A DNA stretch of 64,000 nt from Saturnia japonica (GCA_033032175.1 CM065304.1:8680001-8744000); one strand, 5' to 3'. Numbered from the stretch's first letter, positions 23,028-34,699 are shown. Program-made: numbers and translations. The notes: generated from the letters alone by a model not told the origin.

Positions 23028-23095
23028 CCAACAGACTTCTACGCGAGCGCAATATGCTTTAAAAATAATCCAAAGTCTTCTCTTCACGTATTAAT
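23028..23095 (-). mobile_element. Helitron-like family A scrap
   Basis: Diverged match to the middle of family A: acagacttctacgcgagcgc, aatatgctttaaaaa and cttcacgtattaata. Confidence 0.3.
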
Positions 23096-23319
23096 AAATA
23101 GATGCCTTCCATATTTAATTAAGTTCATTTACAAAACCTTACGCTGCAATAACTAAAAACAAGAAACAAAGTAATAATTCGACTTCCAGAAGTATTAACT
23201 GAAGTGCCTTATTCTTAGTAAAAAATAAATGTCATTCCGCGATCCTAATATAGACAATCGACTTATCTTCCCGCTACAATATTGATAGTATGCTTTTACT
23301 GAACAAAAAATCGAATGCT

Positions 23320-23440
23320 GAAAAGGCGGTCGCAAGATGGCGGGATCGTTTCCCACGCATCGCACTGGGAACCCGCAGCGTACCCACATGTGCCAGTTTA
23401 CGCGGGAAAACTTCGACGACAAGCTTGCCGGTTTTTTTTT
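23320..23440. other. GC-rich patch, unidentified
   Basis: More GC-rich than the surroundings (aaggcggtcgcaagatggcg; gcactgggaacccgcagcg). All ORFs crossing it are open on both strands, so none is favoured. Possibly an old transposon or a regulatory CpG patch. Confidence 0.25.
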
Positions 23441-23677
23441 TAATAATTAAAATTCGTGTCAAGCTCACGGCGTACGTTGTACTCACAAAGTTGGAGAATG
23501 TAAACAAATAAAAAATTTGATGGCGTTAACTTTTTTTGAAACAACTGCCGCTGAGTTTATTTGTCTAACGCACTTGATTTTGGTAAATTTTGTGATAACA
23601 TAGCTGCTTGTTTCATATAGGTATATTTACTCAATCATACAAAGTTACTAATATTCTCTGAGATTTATTATAGTAAC

Positions 23678-24203
23678 TAGTTGTGCCCGTGGCTTCACTC
23701 ACGTGGGCTTCAAAGTGCTCGAGCGAATCTTGCTCCTCCGCTTCCGGCTATTTTAAGGATAAAATGCTTATTTTGGGTCTTTCTTAGAAGATACTCCCGG
23801 ACTTGTTTGTAGGTCTTTTTAATACCTATAATTATGTAGTACATTAATTTACTATATCTCTTATGGTTTACTCAGCATAAGCCATTTAAGCGCCCGAATT
23901 GATTCACCATGACCATTTTTTTTATTTGTGCGGAACCCTAAATCTTTTTCTAAAACAAAAGTAGCCTAAGTTACTCCCTATATCATCAGCTATCTATCAG
24001 TGAAAGTCCCGTCAAAATCAGTCCAATCGTTTCGGAAATTACCCGGAACAAACAGACAGGCAGACCGGCAAACTGACAGATAGACAAAAGTTTTAAAAAT
24101 GGGCATTTTGTTATAGGTATCGTATATACTTTCATATGCCTTTAGTAAAAAACTGTTATATTGACATTACAAACAGACAATTCAATTTTATTAATTGTAT
24201 AGA
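23678..24203 (-). mobile_element. Helitron-like family B copy
   Basis: Left boundary ACTAGttgtgcccgtggctt is the reverse of a CTAG|T end. The body includes gctattttaaggataaaatg, cataagccatttaagcgccc, gattcaccatgacca and gtttcggaaattacccgg. The far end, taattgtataga, reverse-complements to TCTATACAATTA, the family start. Relatives are at 33045, 33551, 33955, 48573 and 56795. Confidence 0.6.
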
Positions 24204-24398
24204 AGATAAGTAGAACGGAATGAGAAGATCCGAAAATTGAAATTAAAAGACCACATATACCAATTCGTTATTGATTATTTAGGCGCATAAATGTATAAAT
24301 CTTCCAAAAGAAACTTCATTATCTTACGTATAGAAGACCAATCGCTTTCTTACCTGATTAAATAAATAAATAAATCATCATTATATTAATACGTGATA

Positions 24399-24737
24399 AG
24401 AAAACTTCGGACACCTTTTTAAGCGAATTGCGTGCATGGAAGACTGTAAGATTTGGCACGGTTAAAGTTTATATGGAGAAGGAGTGCAGAAAGCTAAAAT
24501 TTATCTTAATATATATCTGTATTATTAAATTAAGTAAAATAAATTAATACGGCAAATCCTAAACTGACAAGTGCCATTGAACTTAGACCCACCAATATAT
24601 TGACATTGTCACTCAATGAAAAGTGACAGCGACTGATATAATATTCATTGTTTAGGTTCATACTACAAATGTCAAAAAGAAAATAGTCTATGATTAAAAA
24701 GTCGCTGGTTGAATTTCGATCATTGGGCGACCGCTAG
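24399..24737 (+). mobile_element. Helitron-like family A, 5'-truncated copy
   Basis: Matches 14960-15303 closely and ends ttgggcgaccgCTAG|T at 24737. The 5' half is missing. It supplies the uninterrupted sequence used to show the mariner insertion in the copy at 6374-8045. Confidence 0.65.
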
Positions 24738-26149
24738 TTTAAATAAATAAATAAAAATATGCATCATAAAAAGTATATTTTTAATTTTAATATAAAAACG
24801 GAATCGTGAGAAAACTAAAGCCTACGCAAATTATAATCGTGAACTGAATAATATAATGTAAAAAAGTCTGTTTCAACATCTTCGTGAGGGCCCGAGTCGT
24901 CGTTACGAGTAAACACGTGGTCACCCGCATATGTTCTCACTTCTGCAATTTAATCACGCATCTGTGTTCAAAGACACCACTACTCGAGATCAAAAACCGT
25001 TTTACCAATCGCTACGATTAATAGTAATAATAAGCTCCTCAACGTGGTCGGTTATGATCGCCTGCGTGAGGCATCATCTAAGACGTTTCTCATAAACAAG
25101 TGACTGAATTAAGATGGCTACTTAAAGAGATGTTAACGATGAGCTGTAGTGAATCGTAATTTCGTCGCATTGTAACATCAGGTCAGTTTCAATTGACCCT
25201 GGGCAGCTGCTGCCCGAAGCGAACAGTTTTCATGCGTCTCGATTGAGGAGCTGGTATCTATTTTAAAATAGTTATTTAAATACAAATTTTCAATGTTTTT
25301 TATAAGATTTTCAGATTATATATACTCTGTTTTCAGTCATGTAGAAGAAATAAGGTAAACAATAATAGTTTTACAGTATGTTCCCGATACTATTATATCT
25401 TGATGTTGCTGGCCATTTAATTCACTATTCTAGTATATTTTTCTTTTTATCATTTATTATTTTTCTTCTTTGTCATAATTAAGTAATTAAAATATTTTAT
25501 ATACTCATTTTTCAATAGATCTTTAAAACTGATCTTCATTACAACCTTTATCTGGGTCCTAGATTGATTCTTATCATATATCAATTATAATATAGAGAAT
25601 ATTCTGAACGAAGTCGTTAATAATTATTTTTGTAAAGGATCACATTATTATATTATTCACAAACAATAATATAAAACTATAATTAATATTAATAAAACTA
25701 ACGTTTTTCAAATATTTAAAAGTGAAAACATATTTTTTTCTGTGGGATCTTTATGAAAAATGATCTGGGCATATATTTATGTCGTTACATTAATTGTGAT
25801 ATTGTTTTTAAAACGAAAAAAAGAATACTAAGGTATACATGCAAATGCCTTTGAATCATCATCATCTCAATTGATGGCGTTCTTAGTTAAGTGGATGCAA
25901 GGTGATGCGTCACCGAAAGACAATAAATATTGTCTCTATACATTTACGACTACGGACATAATATTTAATTTCAATCGAAAATGTAGGTTTTCTATTAAAA
26001 AGAAAAAATTTAAGAATCATCACGTTGTGTGCCTGCTGGTGTAGTCAGAAAAGATAGTGCACCACTTTCGTGTATCATTAAAATGACATCTACATAAAAA
26101 TAAGTTATGTTTTTTTGACTGGCAGGAAAATAAATTCTCTTTATTTATT
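24738..26149. other. No gene recognised
   Basis: Noncoding as far as I can tell. The part at 24880-25260 is less AT-rich and contains GGGCAGCTGCTGCCC (25201-25215), a 7-bp inverted repeat with a CAGCTG E-box. No ORF with coding character. Confidence 0.4.
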
Positions 26150-26330
26150 TTTTTAGGTTTAACGTTTGGCTGCAATCTCACCTGATCTTAAGTAACACAG
26201 TAGCCACACACTAAGCCTAATAGGGGAACTGGGTCTCAAATGCAGCAACACAACTATAGGTGATTGGCGTGTTAACTTGAGGGTGGTAACAAGCCAGGCG
26301 GGTTTTAGAAGATTCCTACAATATCATTAT
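26150..26330 (-). repeat. SINE/LINE-tail repeat family C
   Basis: Landmarks in order on the plus strand: ggctgcaatctcacctgatc, taagtaacacagtagcc, cactaagcctaatagggg and gagggtggtaacaagccag. The same order is at 34700-34870 and 49335-50285. At the last locus a B-box-like word lies at the other end, so the repeat probably runs on the minus strand as a SINE with a LINE-like tail. Confidence 0.5.
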
Positions 26331-26358
26331 TTCGTTACAATTTTCTTCTTCATTGAAA

Positions 26359-27480
26359 ATCCATGGCTCTAAAACTGATACAGGAACAGGCGCCAGGTTG
26401 TTTTCCTGTGCTTAAACATTAATACATATAATTACATATTAATAACCCTAGGACCACACAGTTCTATTCCAATAGGAATATATAGTCATTACTGAGCCGG
26501 CAAACATGGTGCTGAACAGGAAAGTAGAGAACCAAAACATAAGAATAATCTCCAACAGCACTGCAATTTTACAGGCCAGGGTGGGTAAGATGCATGACTC
26601 TGAGCTTATCGACGAGTGTCACAACACATTGAAAAGGGTTACAACTAACAACAAAGTATCTCTACAGTGGATTAAGGGACACAGCTAAGGGATACAGCGG
26701 ATCACTGGGCAATGACGCAGCTTATGAACTGGCAAAGAGAGGCTCAGGCGGTCTGAGGGTAGGTCCTCTACCCATACTGTCTCTGCCGTTTAGTCAAATT
26801 CGCTTGTGGCTGCGTCAAAGAATTATAGATTTACATAAAGATCAATGGACACCGGCCAGTGACTGTAGACAGTCGGGAGTGACAATAGACATTCTTGCAC
26901 CGCGATTGTCGCGGCGACTACTTAGTCTTGGTAGAGGTGATCTACGTGTTATGGTAGGCACTATAACTTGCCATTGTTCACTTAACGAACGGTTTTATAT
27001 TCTAGCTGACACTGTCAGACCCATGTGCAGAGCATGCATGAAGGGAGAAGAAACCACTACCCACGTAATCCTGGAATGCGTGGGAGTTGCAACCCAATGG
27101 GCAAAAATCCTCAAAAACCCGAGGTCGCTTCCAGAAGCATGTGAAACCCCAGGAGGCTTCTGAGCTTCTGGTTTGAGTTGGGCTGGCTGGAATAGCCGGT
27201 CGGAATATCTACGCACAATGGACCTATCAAGAGTCTAATTCCAAGAGTTTAATTTCTTAAGAAATTTACCTACCTTTCCTTACTTTGACCCTTCCCCTTC
27301 CCTAAGAAGCTCTGGAAACCCTAGCAATCGCAGAAATACAACACAAAATTATCTGGTTACGATTTTTTGTAGAATGGAGGTATCCCACCAGTCGGACTCC
27401 TCCAAGTAGAGAGAAATCGCCAAAAAAAAATCTCTGTACCCTACCTCTTTTTGTAGGGTTGTACAGCCCTACCAACCCTC
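26359..27480 (+). mobile_element. Decayed LOA-like LINE: RNase H and C-terminal end
   Basis: Non-LTR retrotransposon remnant. The RNase H domain begins IHGSKTDTGTGA (26359; usual form TDGSK), continues IISNSTAILQA (usual SDSQAAL) and QWIKGHS, then GNDAAYELAKRGS after a frameshift. So two of the catalytic Asp residues of the family are replaced (His and Asn). The C-terminal part (26804-27163) has RLLSLGRGDLRVMVGTIT and CRACMKGEETTTHVILEC, a zinc-knuckle-like CCHC motif, ending near FWFELGWLE after a stop. LOA/Lian-type LINEs carry RNase H in this place. The endonuclease and reverse transcriptase are absent. A 3' UTR-like stretch runs to about 27480. Confidence 0.7.
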
Positions 27481-28290
27481 ATTATTATTTCCTCATTCAT
27501 TACTCAGCAAGGTGCATCAAGTGCCTGTTGGCTTGAGTGTCTCAAGTCTTATGATGTTATTTGACCACTTTACATCCTCGACTACTATTTCCTCATTCGT
27601 TATTAGCAAGGTGTACCAAGTGCCTGTTGGCTTGAGTGTCTCAAGTCTTATGATGTTATTTGACCACTTTACATCCTCGACTACTATTTCCTCATTCGTT
27701 ATTAGCAAGGTGTACCAAGTGCCTGTTGGCTTGGGTGTCTCAAGTCTTATGATGTTATTTGACCACTTTACATCCTCGACTACTATTTCCTCATTCGTTA
27801 TTAGCAAGGTGTACCAAGTGCCTGTTGGCTTGAGTGTCTCAAGTCTTATGATGTTATTTGACCACTTTACATCCTCGACTACTATTTCCTCATTCGTTAT
27901 TAGCAAGGTGTACCAAGTGCCTGTTGGCTTGAGTGTCTTAAGTCTTATGATGTTATTTGACCACTTTACATCCTCGACTACTATTTCCTCATTCGTTATT
28001 AGCAAGGTGTACCAAGTGCCTGTTGGCTTGGGTGTCTCAAGTCTTATGATGTTATTTGACCACTTTACATCCTCGACTACTATTTCCTCATTCGTTATTA
28101 GCAAGGTGTACCAAGTGCCTGTTGGCTTGAGTGTCTCAAGTCTTATGATGTTATTTGACCACTTTACATCCTCGACTACTATTTCCTCATTCGTTATTAG
28201 CAAGGTGTACCAAGTGCCTGTTGGCTTGGGTGTCTCAAGTCTTATGATGTTATTTGACCACTGTACATCCTCGACTACTATATTTATACT
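27477..28290. repeat. 99-bp minisatellite, about eight copies
   Basis: Copies of a 99-bp unit start at 27511, 27610, 27709, 27808, 27907, 28006, 28105 and 28204; the last is partial and diverges near 28285. Copies 2-7 are almost identical. Because 99 is a multiple of 3, both strands stay open (268 codons plus, 228 minus), giving a 33-residue repeat such as VYQVPVGLSVSSLMMLFDHF. A G/A variant (cttgGgtg versus cttgAgtg) follows the order A A G A A G A G, hinting that a three-unit block was copied. It starts where the LOA-like LINE 3' end stops. I do not call a protein here. Confidence 0.85.
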
Positions 28291-30904
28291 TAATGACTCG
28301 ATTAATACCTGTTACTGACAGCGTATTCACTTGTGTGATTTTATAACACCTAATTATCTGTGGTGTTTCTGGATATTTTTAAAGGATATAAGTAACTCCT
28401 TTTTGTGTTTAAAACTTTAGAAAATATATTTCAGGCCAATTATAATCTTCACACCTCTAGAACCATTTAAAACGCATTTAAATCAATATTAATTAAAATC
28501 ATGGTGTTAGGTACCATAATATTTTTATTTTAAGTTAATAGCATTAGCAAGTTTTGAGTTGCATCATTTGGCACGGGCAGAATGAAAATTTTGTTATAAC
28601 GTAAAATTTGTTTGCTATCTAATATGCTAATAGAAAAACAACAATTATAATAATTCGGAAAAAACAAAGAGCAATTAATATCAATCTCATAATATTTGTC
28701 TTGATTAGCATTTATACGAAACGAAATCGTTCATCGCACAAATTAATTTAAAGTTCCGTTAGCATCCGGATGTCGCAATATATCCGGACGAGAAAAAAGA
28801 AACGGGTTAATTAGAAATTTCCGAATATTAAAAAACCATCATAATTGAGTTGATGGAAAATCAATTTTTGTCTATGGTTGTTGAAATTTATAACTTTGAA
28901 ATTAAATTGTTTGGTCTATAAAATAATAAGTGTGCATTCTAGAGACGCCCGTCAGAAATGAAGTTAGGAGGTACCTACTTAAAAATTAAGACTTAACCAA
29001 AATTCAAAACTTTATAGGAATTATACATATAAATATATATACATACTTACCTACTTAAGGATAGTCGTGTTGAAATTTGCTCCGATCTTTTAAATTCTAA
29101 ACTGCAGTACAATCCTTTATCAGCTGTGTACTGTGTAATCAAATTCTCATTTTAAACGTTATGTGTATTGATGAAGGTAACTTTCAGGACAAGCGGCGTC
29201 GCAGTGTATTTTTGCTATAAACCAATAATTTTTATACGTTGAATTATTATGATTTTGTGCCGACATTAATATACAAGATATAATTAAAATCTACCAACGT
29301 ATTAGATTTTACATTACTAGTTTGACTATTCGTAAACAAATAATAAGTCGCCTTAGCTAAGTTGATCAAGATGAGCGTTATTCGCGCATACAGGCGTCAA
29401 TTCAAAACCTAGCGCCGGGATAGTCTTTTAATCATATTTTCTGATGTTATTACGTTATTTCATTACGCGACGATGTCTACAAGTCAACGCTTAAGACCCT
29501 CCGTTAAGGAACTCTTTTACAAAAATATTTTTTTTCGATCTAATTGTACCGTTAGTCTTAAGAGTTCTGAAGCCTTAGAAGGCTTTCCGAAAATTCTTTT
29601 ACGAATGTTTCGTTTTATATTGATATACGACATACCACTAACCTGGGCTGATATGCTCTATAATTGTAACTAAATATTATTTATTCTAGCACTATGCAAA
29701 TTTGTTTACAATAATTATGAAATGTGAATTGTAATAAGGCATAGGAAGGACCACCTTCCATATTCGCTTAAAAAAAATAGAAAGTAATTTACTATACAAA
29801 GGTAACAACACATAACTAAATTACTTTTAAATTGCACAAGTTATTTATTTACATGCAAAGGTTAGTTTAGCGGATTTTATGACTGACAGCATTTATTATT
29901 ACGTTTAATATAGTGGTATCTTTACAAGTGATACATTAATATCACAAAGGCGTAAGGTATGAACAGAGATGTAAGTTTAGATTTTATTATTATTTTTTCA
30001 ATGAGGCTTCAGTCTATGGAAGCAATTTCGCCAATGTCAAATTTGACAAATACACAATTTAGAATTTAATTGCGACTGTAGAATAACCTATAATGAAAAC
30101 ATATAATGACAACATGAAACATTCATAAATGTATAAATACTGTTGTGTAATGGAAATATGCAGAAATATTATAAAAAAGAAATGTTAAACAAGCAATAAC
30201 ATTTTTGTTAAACATAATATATTGAAATAGAAAGCATAGTTATATAGACACGATCAAAGGATACATTATAATTTTATATTATTACTACGAAGACCTCGGA
30301 TTGCATCATGGTAGATCATGAGAGTGTAATACAAATAAGCCACGTGAATAATTAAAATCAAAAATATTTACTGTGAAATTTTATTTCTCTTTCGTAGATA
30401 CAGCAGCTGGTGTTTATATTTTTACAATGATATAAACATAAAACGTGTTTATTGTCTAATCATCACAATATTAAGAATAGTAAAAAAATGTAAAAAAAAA
30501 AAAAAAAAAGTTTGTAACGCGCATGAAATTTCTTTTGTTTATATTCCCCTTTCTCCTTTTTTATTTGCGGGGTACTACAAGGTTTGAAAATTATTGAAAT
30601 GTTGAAAAACCATTTTAAATTATTTTTTTCGTATTCTACTCTGCAAAATCCTTTAATTTGATCCCCATATGATGGGGAGCGTAATATATATCTGGTCCGC
30701 CATATTTAGGAGTCCGTCATATTGGATTTAGCAGTCACTTAGCTAACCATGCATTGTCATCCAAACTAAACGTGTAAGCAAAATTGTAGCTCAATCTTTT
30801 TAGGACAACTGTCCTAAAATTCAGTCGCAAGATTTGACGCATACTAACAAAGCAAGTTAAATAAAAGCTTGTAAAAACGTAATAACTAAACAAATTTATG
30901 ATTC
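28291..30904. other. No gene recognised
   Basis: AT-rich noncoding DNA with an A-run at 30493-30510. No credible ORF or repeat family. Confidence 0.45.
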
Positions 30905-31135
30905 AAGTGTGAAAAGAATCGTTGCAAGAGGAAGGCCTATACGAACATTTATCGATCAAATCGGAGACGTTCTGAAGAAAGGTAAGGTCAAGAGTACTGT
31001 AAACCGACGAGCATGCATGAAAAGATTAATGAATGTCGAAGAAGCGAAAGAGGTATGCCAGGATCGTAGCAGGTGGAAGGACTTGGTGTCTGCCTACCCC
31101 GTTGGGAAATAGACGTGATTTATGTATGTATGTAA
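30905..31135 (+). mobile_element. LINE C-terminal end with TGTA tail
   Basis: Reads RIVARGRPIRTFIDQIGD, KVKSTVNRRACMKRLMNVEE and DRSRWKDLVSAYPVGK, then a stop at 31110. This is the well-known C-terminal end of an arthropod LINE (RGRP...RACM...DRSKWRSxVSAYPxGK). The 3' end atgtatgtatgtaaaa is a short tandem tail as RTE/CR1-type LINEs have. About 65 codons in one open frame, but the rest of the element is missing. Confidence 0.7.
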
Positions 31136-32020
31136 AAAGGTAAGTTATGTTCATTATTTTATATACCTTGATTTTTTATGAGAGCCTCGGATGGGTTGTG
31201 GTAATTGGAAATAATAAGGAAATTTTTGTTTTCTTTAATACAACGCAATTACTAGTAACATACAGATGTTACAGAATGCTACAGAGCATTAACGTGGTGT
31301 AAGTATAACTAGCATAACAGAAAATTAATATTACCCATAAATCCATAATAGTAAATAGACCTTAAAATGTATATAGCGTAATCTAAAATACACTAATCCT
31401 ATTATGTAGAATAATAAAACCGTATAATACTTTGAGTTCATTTCTGCCTCAAAAACCGGCAAATTCATTGCGTTCTACAAATACTTTGGCGAAAGCGATG
31501 TGGGTAACTTTATACACCGACTTTATCAAAACACTCTACATAACTAAATCTCTATGAAGGATAATGATTAAATAAATATGCATGCGCTGTTGCAAACACG
31601 GCTATTTGATTCCAAATTAAGCATAGACTATATTATGCTAACTAAACAGCTGATGTGCCATAGATATTATATATTCAGATACTCTACTGTCAATATCAGT
31701 CATGTGTCAATAGTAGGATTTACTACCACTGAGCCACGAAACCTGTCTGCCATTCTGTAATTGAGTTTTTTTTGCGATGTTGAGTTTGACACGCTTGCTT
31801 TACCATGTAACTAAGCAGAAACATATTGATGAAAAACTATTGTATTCATTTTTTCTATATTATCGTAACAACATGACAACTTTGCATTACTCATCGTCAC
31901 ATTTATGGAACTAAAATATCAATATTTTTGAATACATATAACGTAATATTTATGTAGAAAAATATAGTGTTATAATATATTCTACCAATAACAAACATCG
32001 AAGCGGGGGCCATGTGTAAT
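31136..32020. other. No gene recognised
   Basis: AT-rich noncoding sequence; the ORF at 31578-31760 has no coding features. Confidence 0.4.
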
Positions 32021-32025
32021 AAAAA

Positions 32026-32307
32026 GTAGTAGTAAAGTTAAGCGTTGAGGCCATCTCCCAGATGCACGCGACCGTGACGCCGCAGCCGCTGTCGGGGCCG
32101 CGTGCGAACTGCCATGAATTAACCATTTATTGTTATATTTATTTACTGCGAATTACTAAATATTCGTTTCGGATACTGTATAATGGGTTTTATATTGGCA
32201 TACATGGAATACCGAGAAATATTCAGTGTAAAATTATAAATCGTCCATGTATTTCAGACAATTTTTATTGTGACACATGTACTACGGCGAGTCAGGCCGA
32301 TTGTTAG
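32026..32307 (+). other. GC-rich coding-like patch, unidentified
   Basis: At 32040-32115 a frame reads VEAISQMHATVTPQPLSGPR with mostly G/C third positions, in contrast to everything around. It is open from a stop at about 32019, and an acceptor-like tctcccag precedes the ATG at 32062. Beyond ANCHE the frame turns AT-rich and loses coding character although it stays open to 32307. It could be an exon of a GC-rich gene, a retrocopy scrap or a repeat. No domain recognised. Confidence 0.3.
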
Positions 32308-32385
32308 ACCTAATGTTGGCGGATGTTGGTGTGGCGACGCTTTGGCCAACGTTGGCGGTGTGGAGCCAGCCAAATTTTTTTTAAT
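32305..32385 (+). repeat. Dispersed repeat family E, copy 1
   Basis: GTTGGCGGATGTTGG, GTGGCGACGCTTTGG and GCCAACGTTGGC (a perfect palindrome at 32345-32356), then gtgtggagcc. The reverse-strand relative is at 63238-63335. Confidence 0.5.
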
Positions 32386-33043
32386 AGACAAAATGGATCA
32401 TTTCAAAGTTTAATGATAAAAAATAACTGATAAACTATTGAATTACTAAATGCGCGCCTATTTCGCGACACTACCCGAAGTGAAATGTTTGGCAATTTGC
32501 CTGCCGCCTATATGTAGTACACACTACATCTATACAGCTTATATAATGTAGAAAAGGGAGTGAGTTTTACTCCATGTTCTATGACTACAAACATTTAGTA
32601 TAAAGTTAATTAAATCATCATTGTTTGTTTACCACCGCAACAAATGTGCCACCCACATGTCTTCTATAAGTTTTGTATATTATTTTTTCATAAGTTTACT
32701 TTCGCGGCGCACGTTACGTCGCCTCTAACCAGATAATTAATTAATTATTTAATAATACTTTTTACATAGAATTTTATAAATTCACTTATTTACTTCACCT
32801 TTATATAGGTAGCATGAAGTATATTATTCCAATTATAAATACATAAAATACTAACAAGCGCCCGTTACTTCGCAACATCGCAAACGTTAATTAAAAACAA
32901 TGTCACCAGCCTGTAGATAAAGGAAAACGTAGTTTTGAATTCGCTGAATGAATTTATAGAATCGGATATGTAGTTCCAGAGTAGTAGCAGTAGTTGTAGT
33001 TCCAATTACAAACCTATTCACAAATTTTCCTTTTTATTATAAT
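32386..33043. other. No gene recognised
   Basis: AT-rich noncoding sequence with scattered short GC patches; nothing supportable. Confidence 0.4.
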
Positions 33044-33044
33044 A

Positions 33045-33170
33045 CTAGCTGTGCCCGCGATTGCGCTCGCGTGGACTACAGAATGCAGATCGGGCACACG
33101 CACAAATCGTACTACTCCCGCCCGCTGTATATTTTAAAGATAAAAATGCTTATTGTGAGTATCATATAAT
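33045..33170 (-). mobile_element. Helitron-like family B, 3' fragment
   Basis: Opens ACTAGctgtgcccgcgattg, then gtggactacagaatgc and tattttaaagataaaaatgc, the family B 3' end on the minus strand. It breaks off after about 125 bases. Confidence 0.55.
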
Positions 33171-33550
33171 ACAACAACATATATACATACATAGAGAACA
33201 TATATTATTATGCAAAACTTAACTTCATAAAAAGGTCTTTATGATGAAGTAACCTTTGTTTGTAAGGATTAATATGCCATGTCTAAAAATAATACTTATA
33301 TATCACTTTTTAATTTTCAACAAATCTTTTTCACAATATACTTTATTGTGGCTTATGTATAAGAGATAGGCATATGCTATCATTCACTTTTTTTAGATGT
33401 ACTAAGGACCAATATTATTGTAGAACCTTGTACTATATTTACGTATCATTAACCATTACGCCTCCAACTTACTTAACAATAACAAATATTTTTATGGGAC
33501 TTTTACTAACAGATAGTTGATGTTATAGGATTATTGTACTTAGGAGGAGG
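33171..33550. other. No gene recognised
   Basis: AT-rich noncoding sequence between two family B copies. Confidence 0.35.
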
Positions 33551-33862
33551 AACTTAGGTTACTTTTATTTTAGAGAAATAATTAGGGTTCCTCACAAATA
33601 AAATTATACTGGTCATGGTGAATCAATTCGAGCACTTAAATGGCTTACACTGAGTAAACCATGAGAGATATATATCAAATTAATGTACCACATAATTGTA
33701 GATATTAAAAGACCTACAAAAAATTCAGCGAGTGCATATGTCTATCTTCTAAGGATCACCCACAATAAGCATAGTGTGTGGGAGTGGGAGTAGCACGATT
33801 GGCGCATATACCTGATGAACGGCATTCTGTAGTCCACGCGAACGAATCCGCGGGCACAGCTA
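33551..33862 (+). mobile_element. Helitron-like family B, plus-strand copy
   Basis: Same text as family B but in the opposite orientation to its neighbours: aacttaggttacttttattt, ggtcatggtgaatcaattcg, aatggcttacactgagtaaa, ggcattctgtagtccacgcg, ending cgcgggcacagcta at 33862 with the last G of CTAG replaced. It faces the minus-strand copy at 33955 across about 90 bases. Confidence 0.55.
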
Positions 33863-33954
33863 TTTTTTCAATAACTAGAAATACATAATCGTGTTCCAGC
33901 TGCTGCATTTTACAACTAGTCTCCCTAAGGCTTAGTATTGACTTTATTACGTAA

Positions 33955-34395
33955 CTAGCTGTGCCCGTGGCTTCACTAACGTGGACTACAGAATGCCCGC
34001 GCGAATCTTGCACTCATGCTCCCGGCTATTTTAAAGAGAAAAATACTTATTGTGGGTGTTTCTTTGAAGATAGATATATTCTTTCCCGGAGTTTCTTGTA
34101 GGTCTTTTTAATGACTATAATTATATAATATATTAATTTGCTATATCTCTTATGGTTTACTCAGCATAAGCCATTTAAGCGCCCGAATTGATTCACCATG
34201 ACCAGTTTTTTCATATTTATGCAGAACCATAAGTCTTTTTCTAAAATTAAAGTAGCCTAAGTTACTTCCTATAAATTAAGCTATCTACCAGTGAAAGTCC
34301 CGTCAAAATCGGTTCAACCGTTTCGGAGATTACCCGGAACAAAAAGACAGACAGACAAAAATGTAAAAATGGGCTTTTTGTTTTTGGTATCGTTT
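33955..34395 (-). mobile_element. Helitron-like family B copy
   Basis: Opens ACTAGctgtgcccgtggctt and continues through cgtggactacagaatgcc, catttaagcgcccgaattg, gtttcggagattacccgg and agacagacagacaaaaatg. The outer 5' end is lost near 34395. With 33551-33862 it forms an inverted pair. Confidence 0.6.
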
Positions 34396-34411
34396 ATATT
34401 TACTTATATCC

Positions 34412-34543
34412 ATGCTTTCGGAGCAGCTATCGTTTACTACGACTCCTAGGCATCTGCTGGAGAAGAAAGGAGGGAAAGCTGGCAAGCCATTTGATGCCAA
34501 AGATGGCAACTTCGATAGAAAACCTCGATATAGACCCGATTGA
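34412..34543 (+). CDS. Small coding-like ORF, unidentified
   Basis: ATG at 34412, 43 codons to TGA: MLSEQLSFTTTPRHLLEKK, then GGKAGKPFDAKDGNFDRKPR. Composition is closer to even GC than its surroundings, and the residues are basic and hydrophilic. An aataaa word follows at about 34639, in a region (34544-34640) without repeats I know. It may be a retrocopied mRNA fragment or a piece of an LTR element. No domain or homologue recognised. Confidence 0.25.
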   Translation: MLSEQLSFTTTPRHLLEKKGGKAGKPFDAKDGNFDRKPRYRPD

Positions 34544-34699
34544 ACGCTTTCGCTATGTCTAGGCTAACTGCCCCGGCTAATATTAGGTACAGTGTAGTGT
34601 TGTATTAGTATAAAATACCGTGTTACTACGTTTGCAAATAAAATCATATACCTTGAAGCCTTAAGCGCTAAGTTTAACACGCGCCTGCTTTAGTTTATT

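Noticed and set aside
23274..23511. Overlapping ORFs on both strands at a GC-rich patch
   Set aside because: Several frames are open at once because of base composition; none has a recognisable domain.
27477..28290. CRISPR-like array
   Set aside because: Units are head-to-tail 99-mers with no unique spacers between them.
27512..28318. 268-codon plus-strand ORF and 228-codon minus-strand ORF
   Set aside because: Both arise from a 99-bp tandem repeat whose period is divisible by three; openness on both strands argues against coding.
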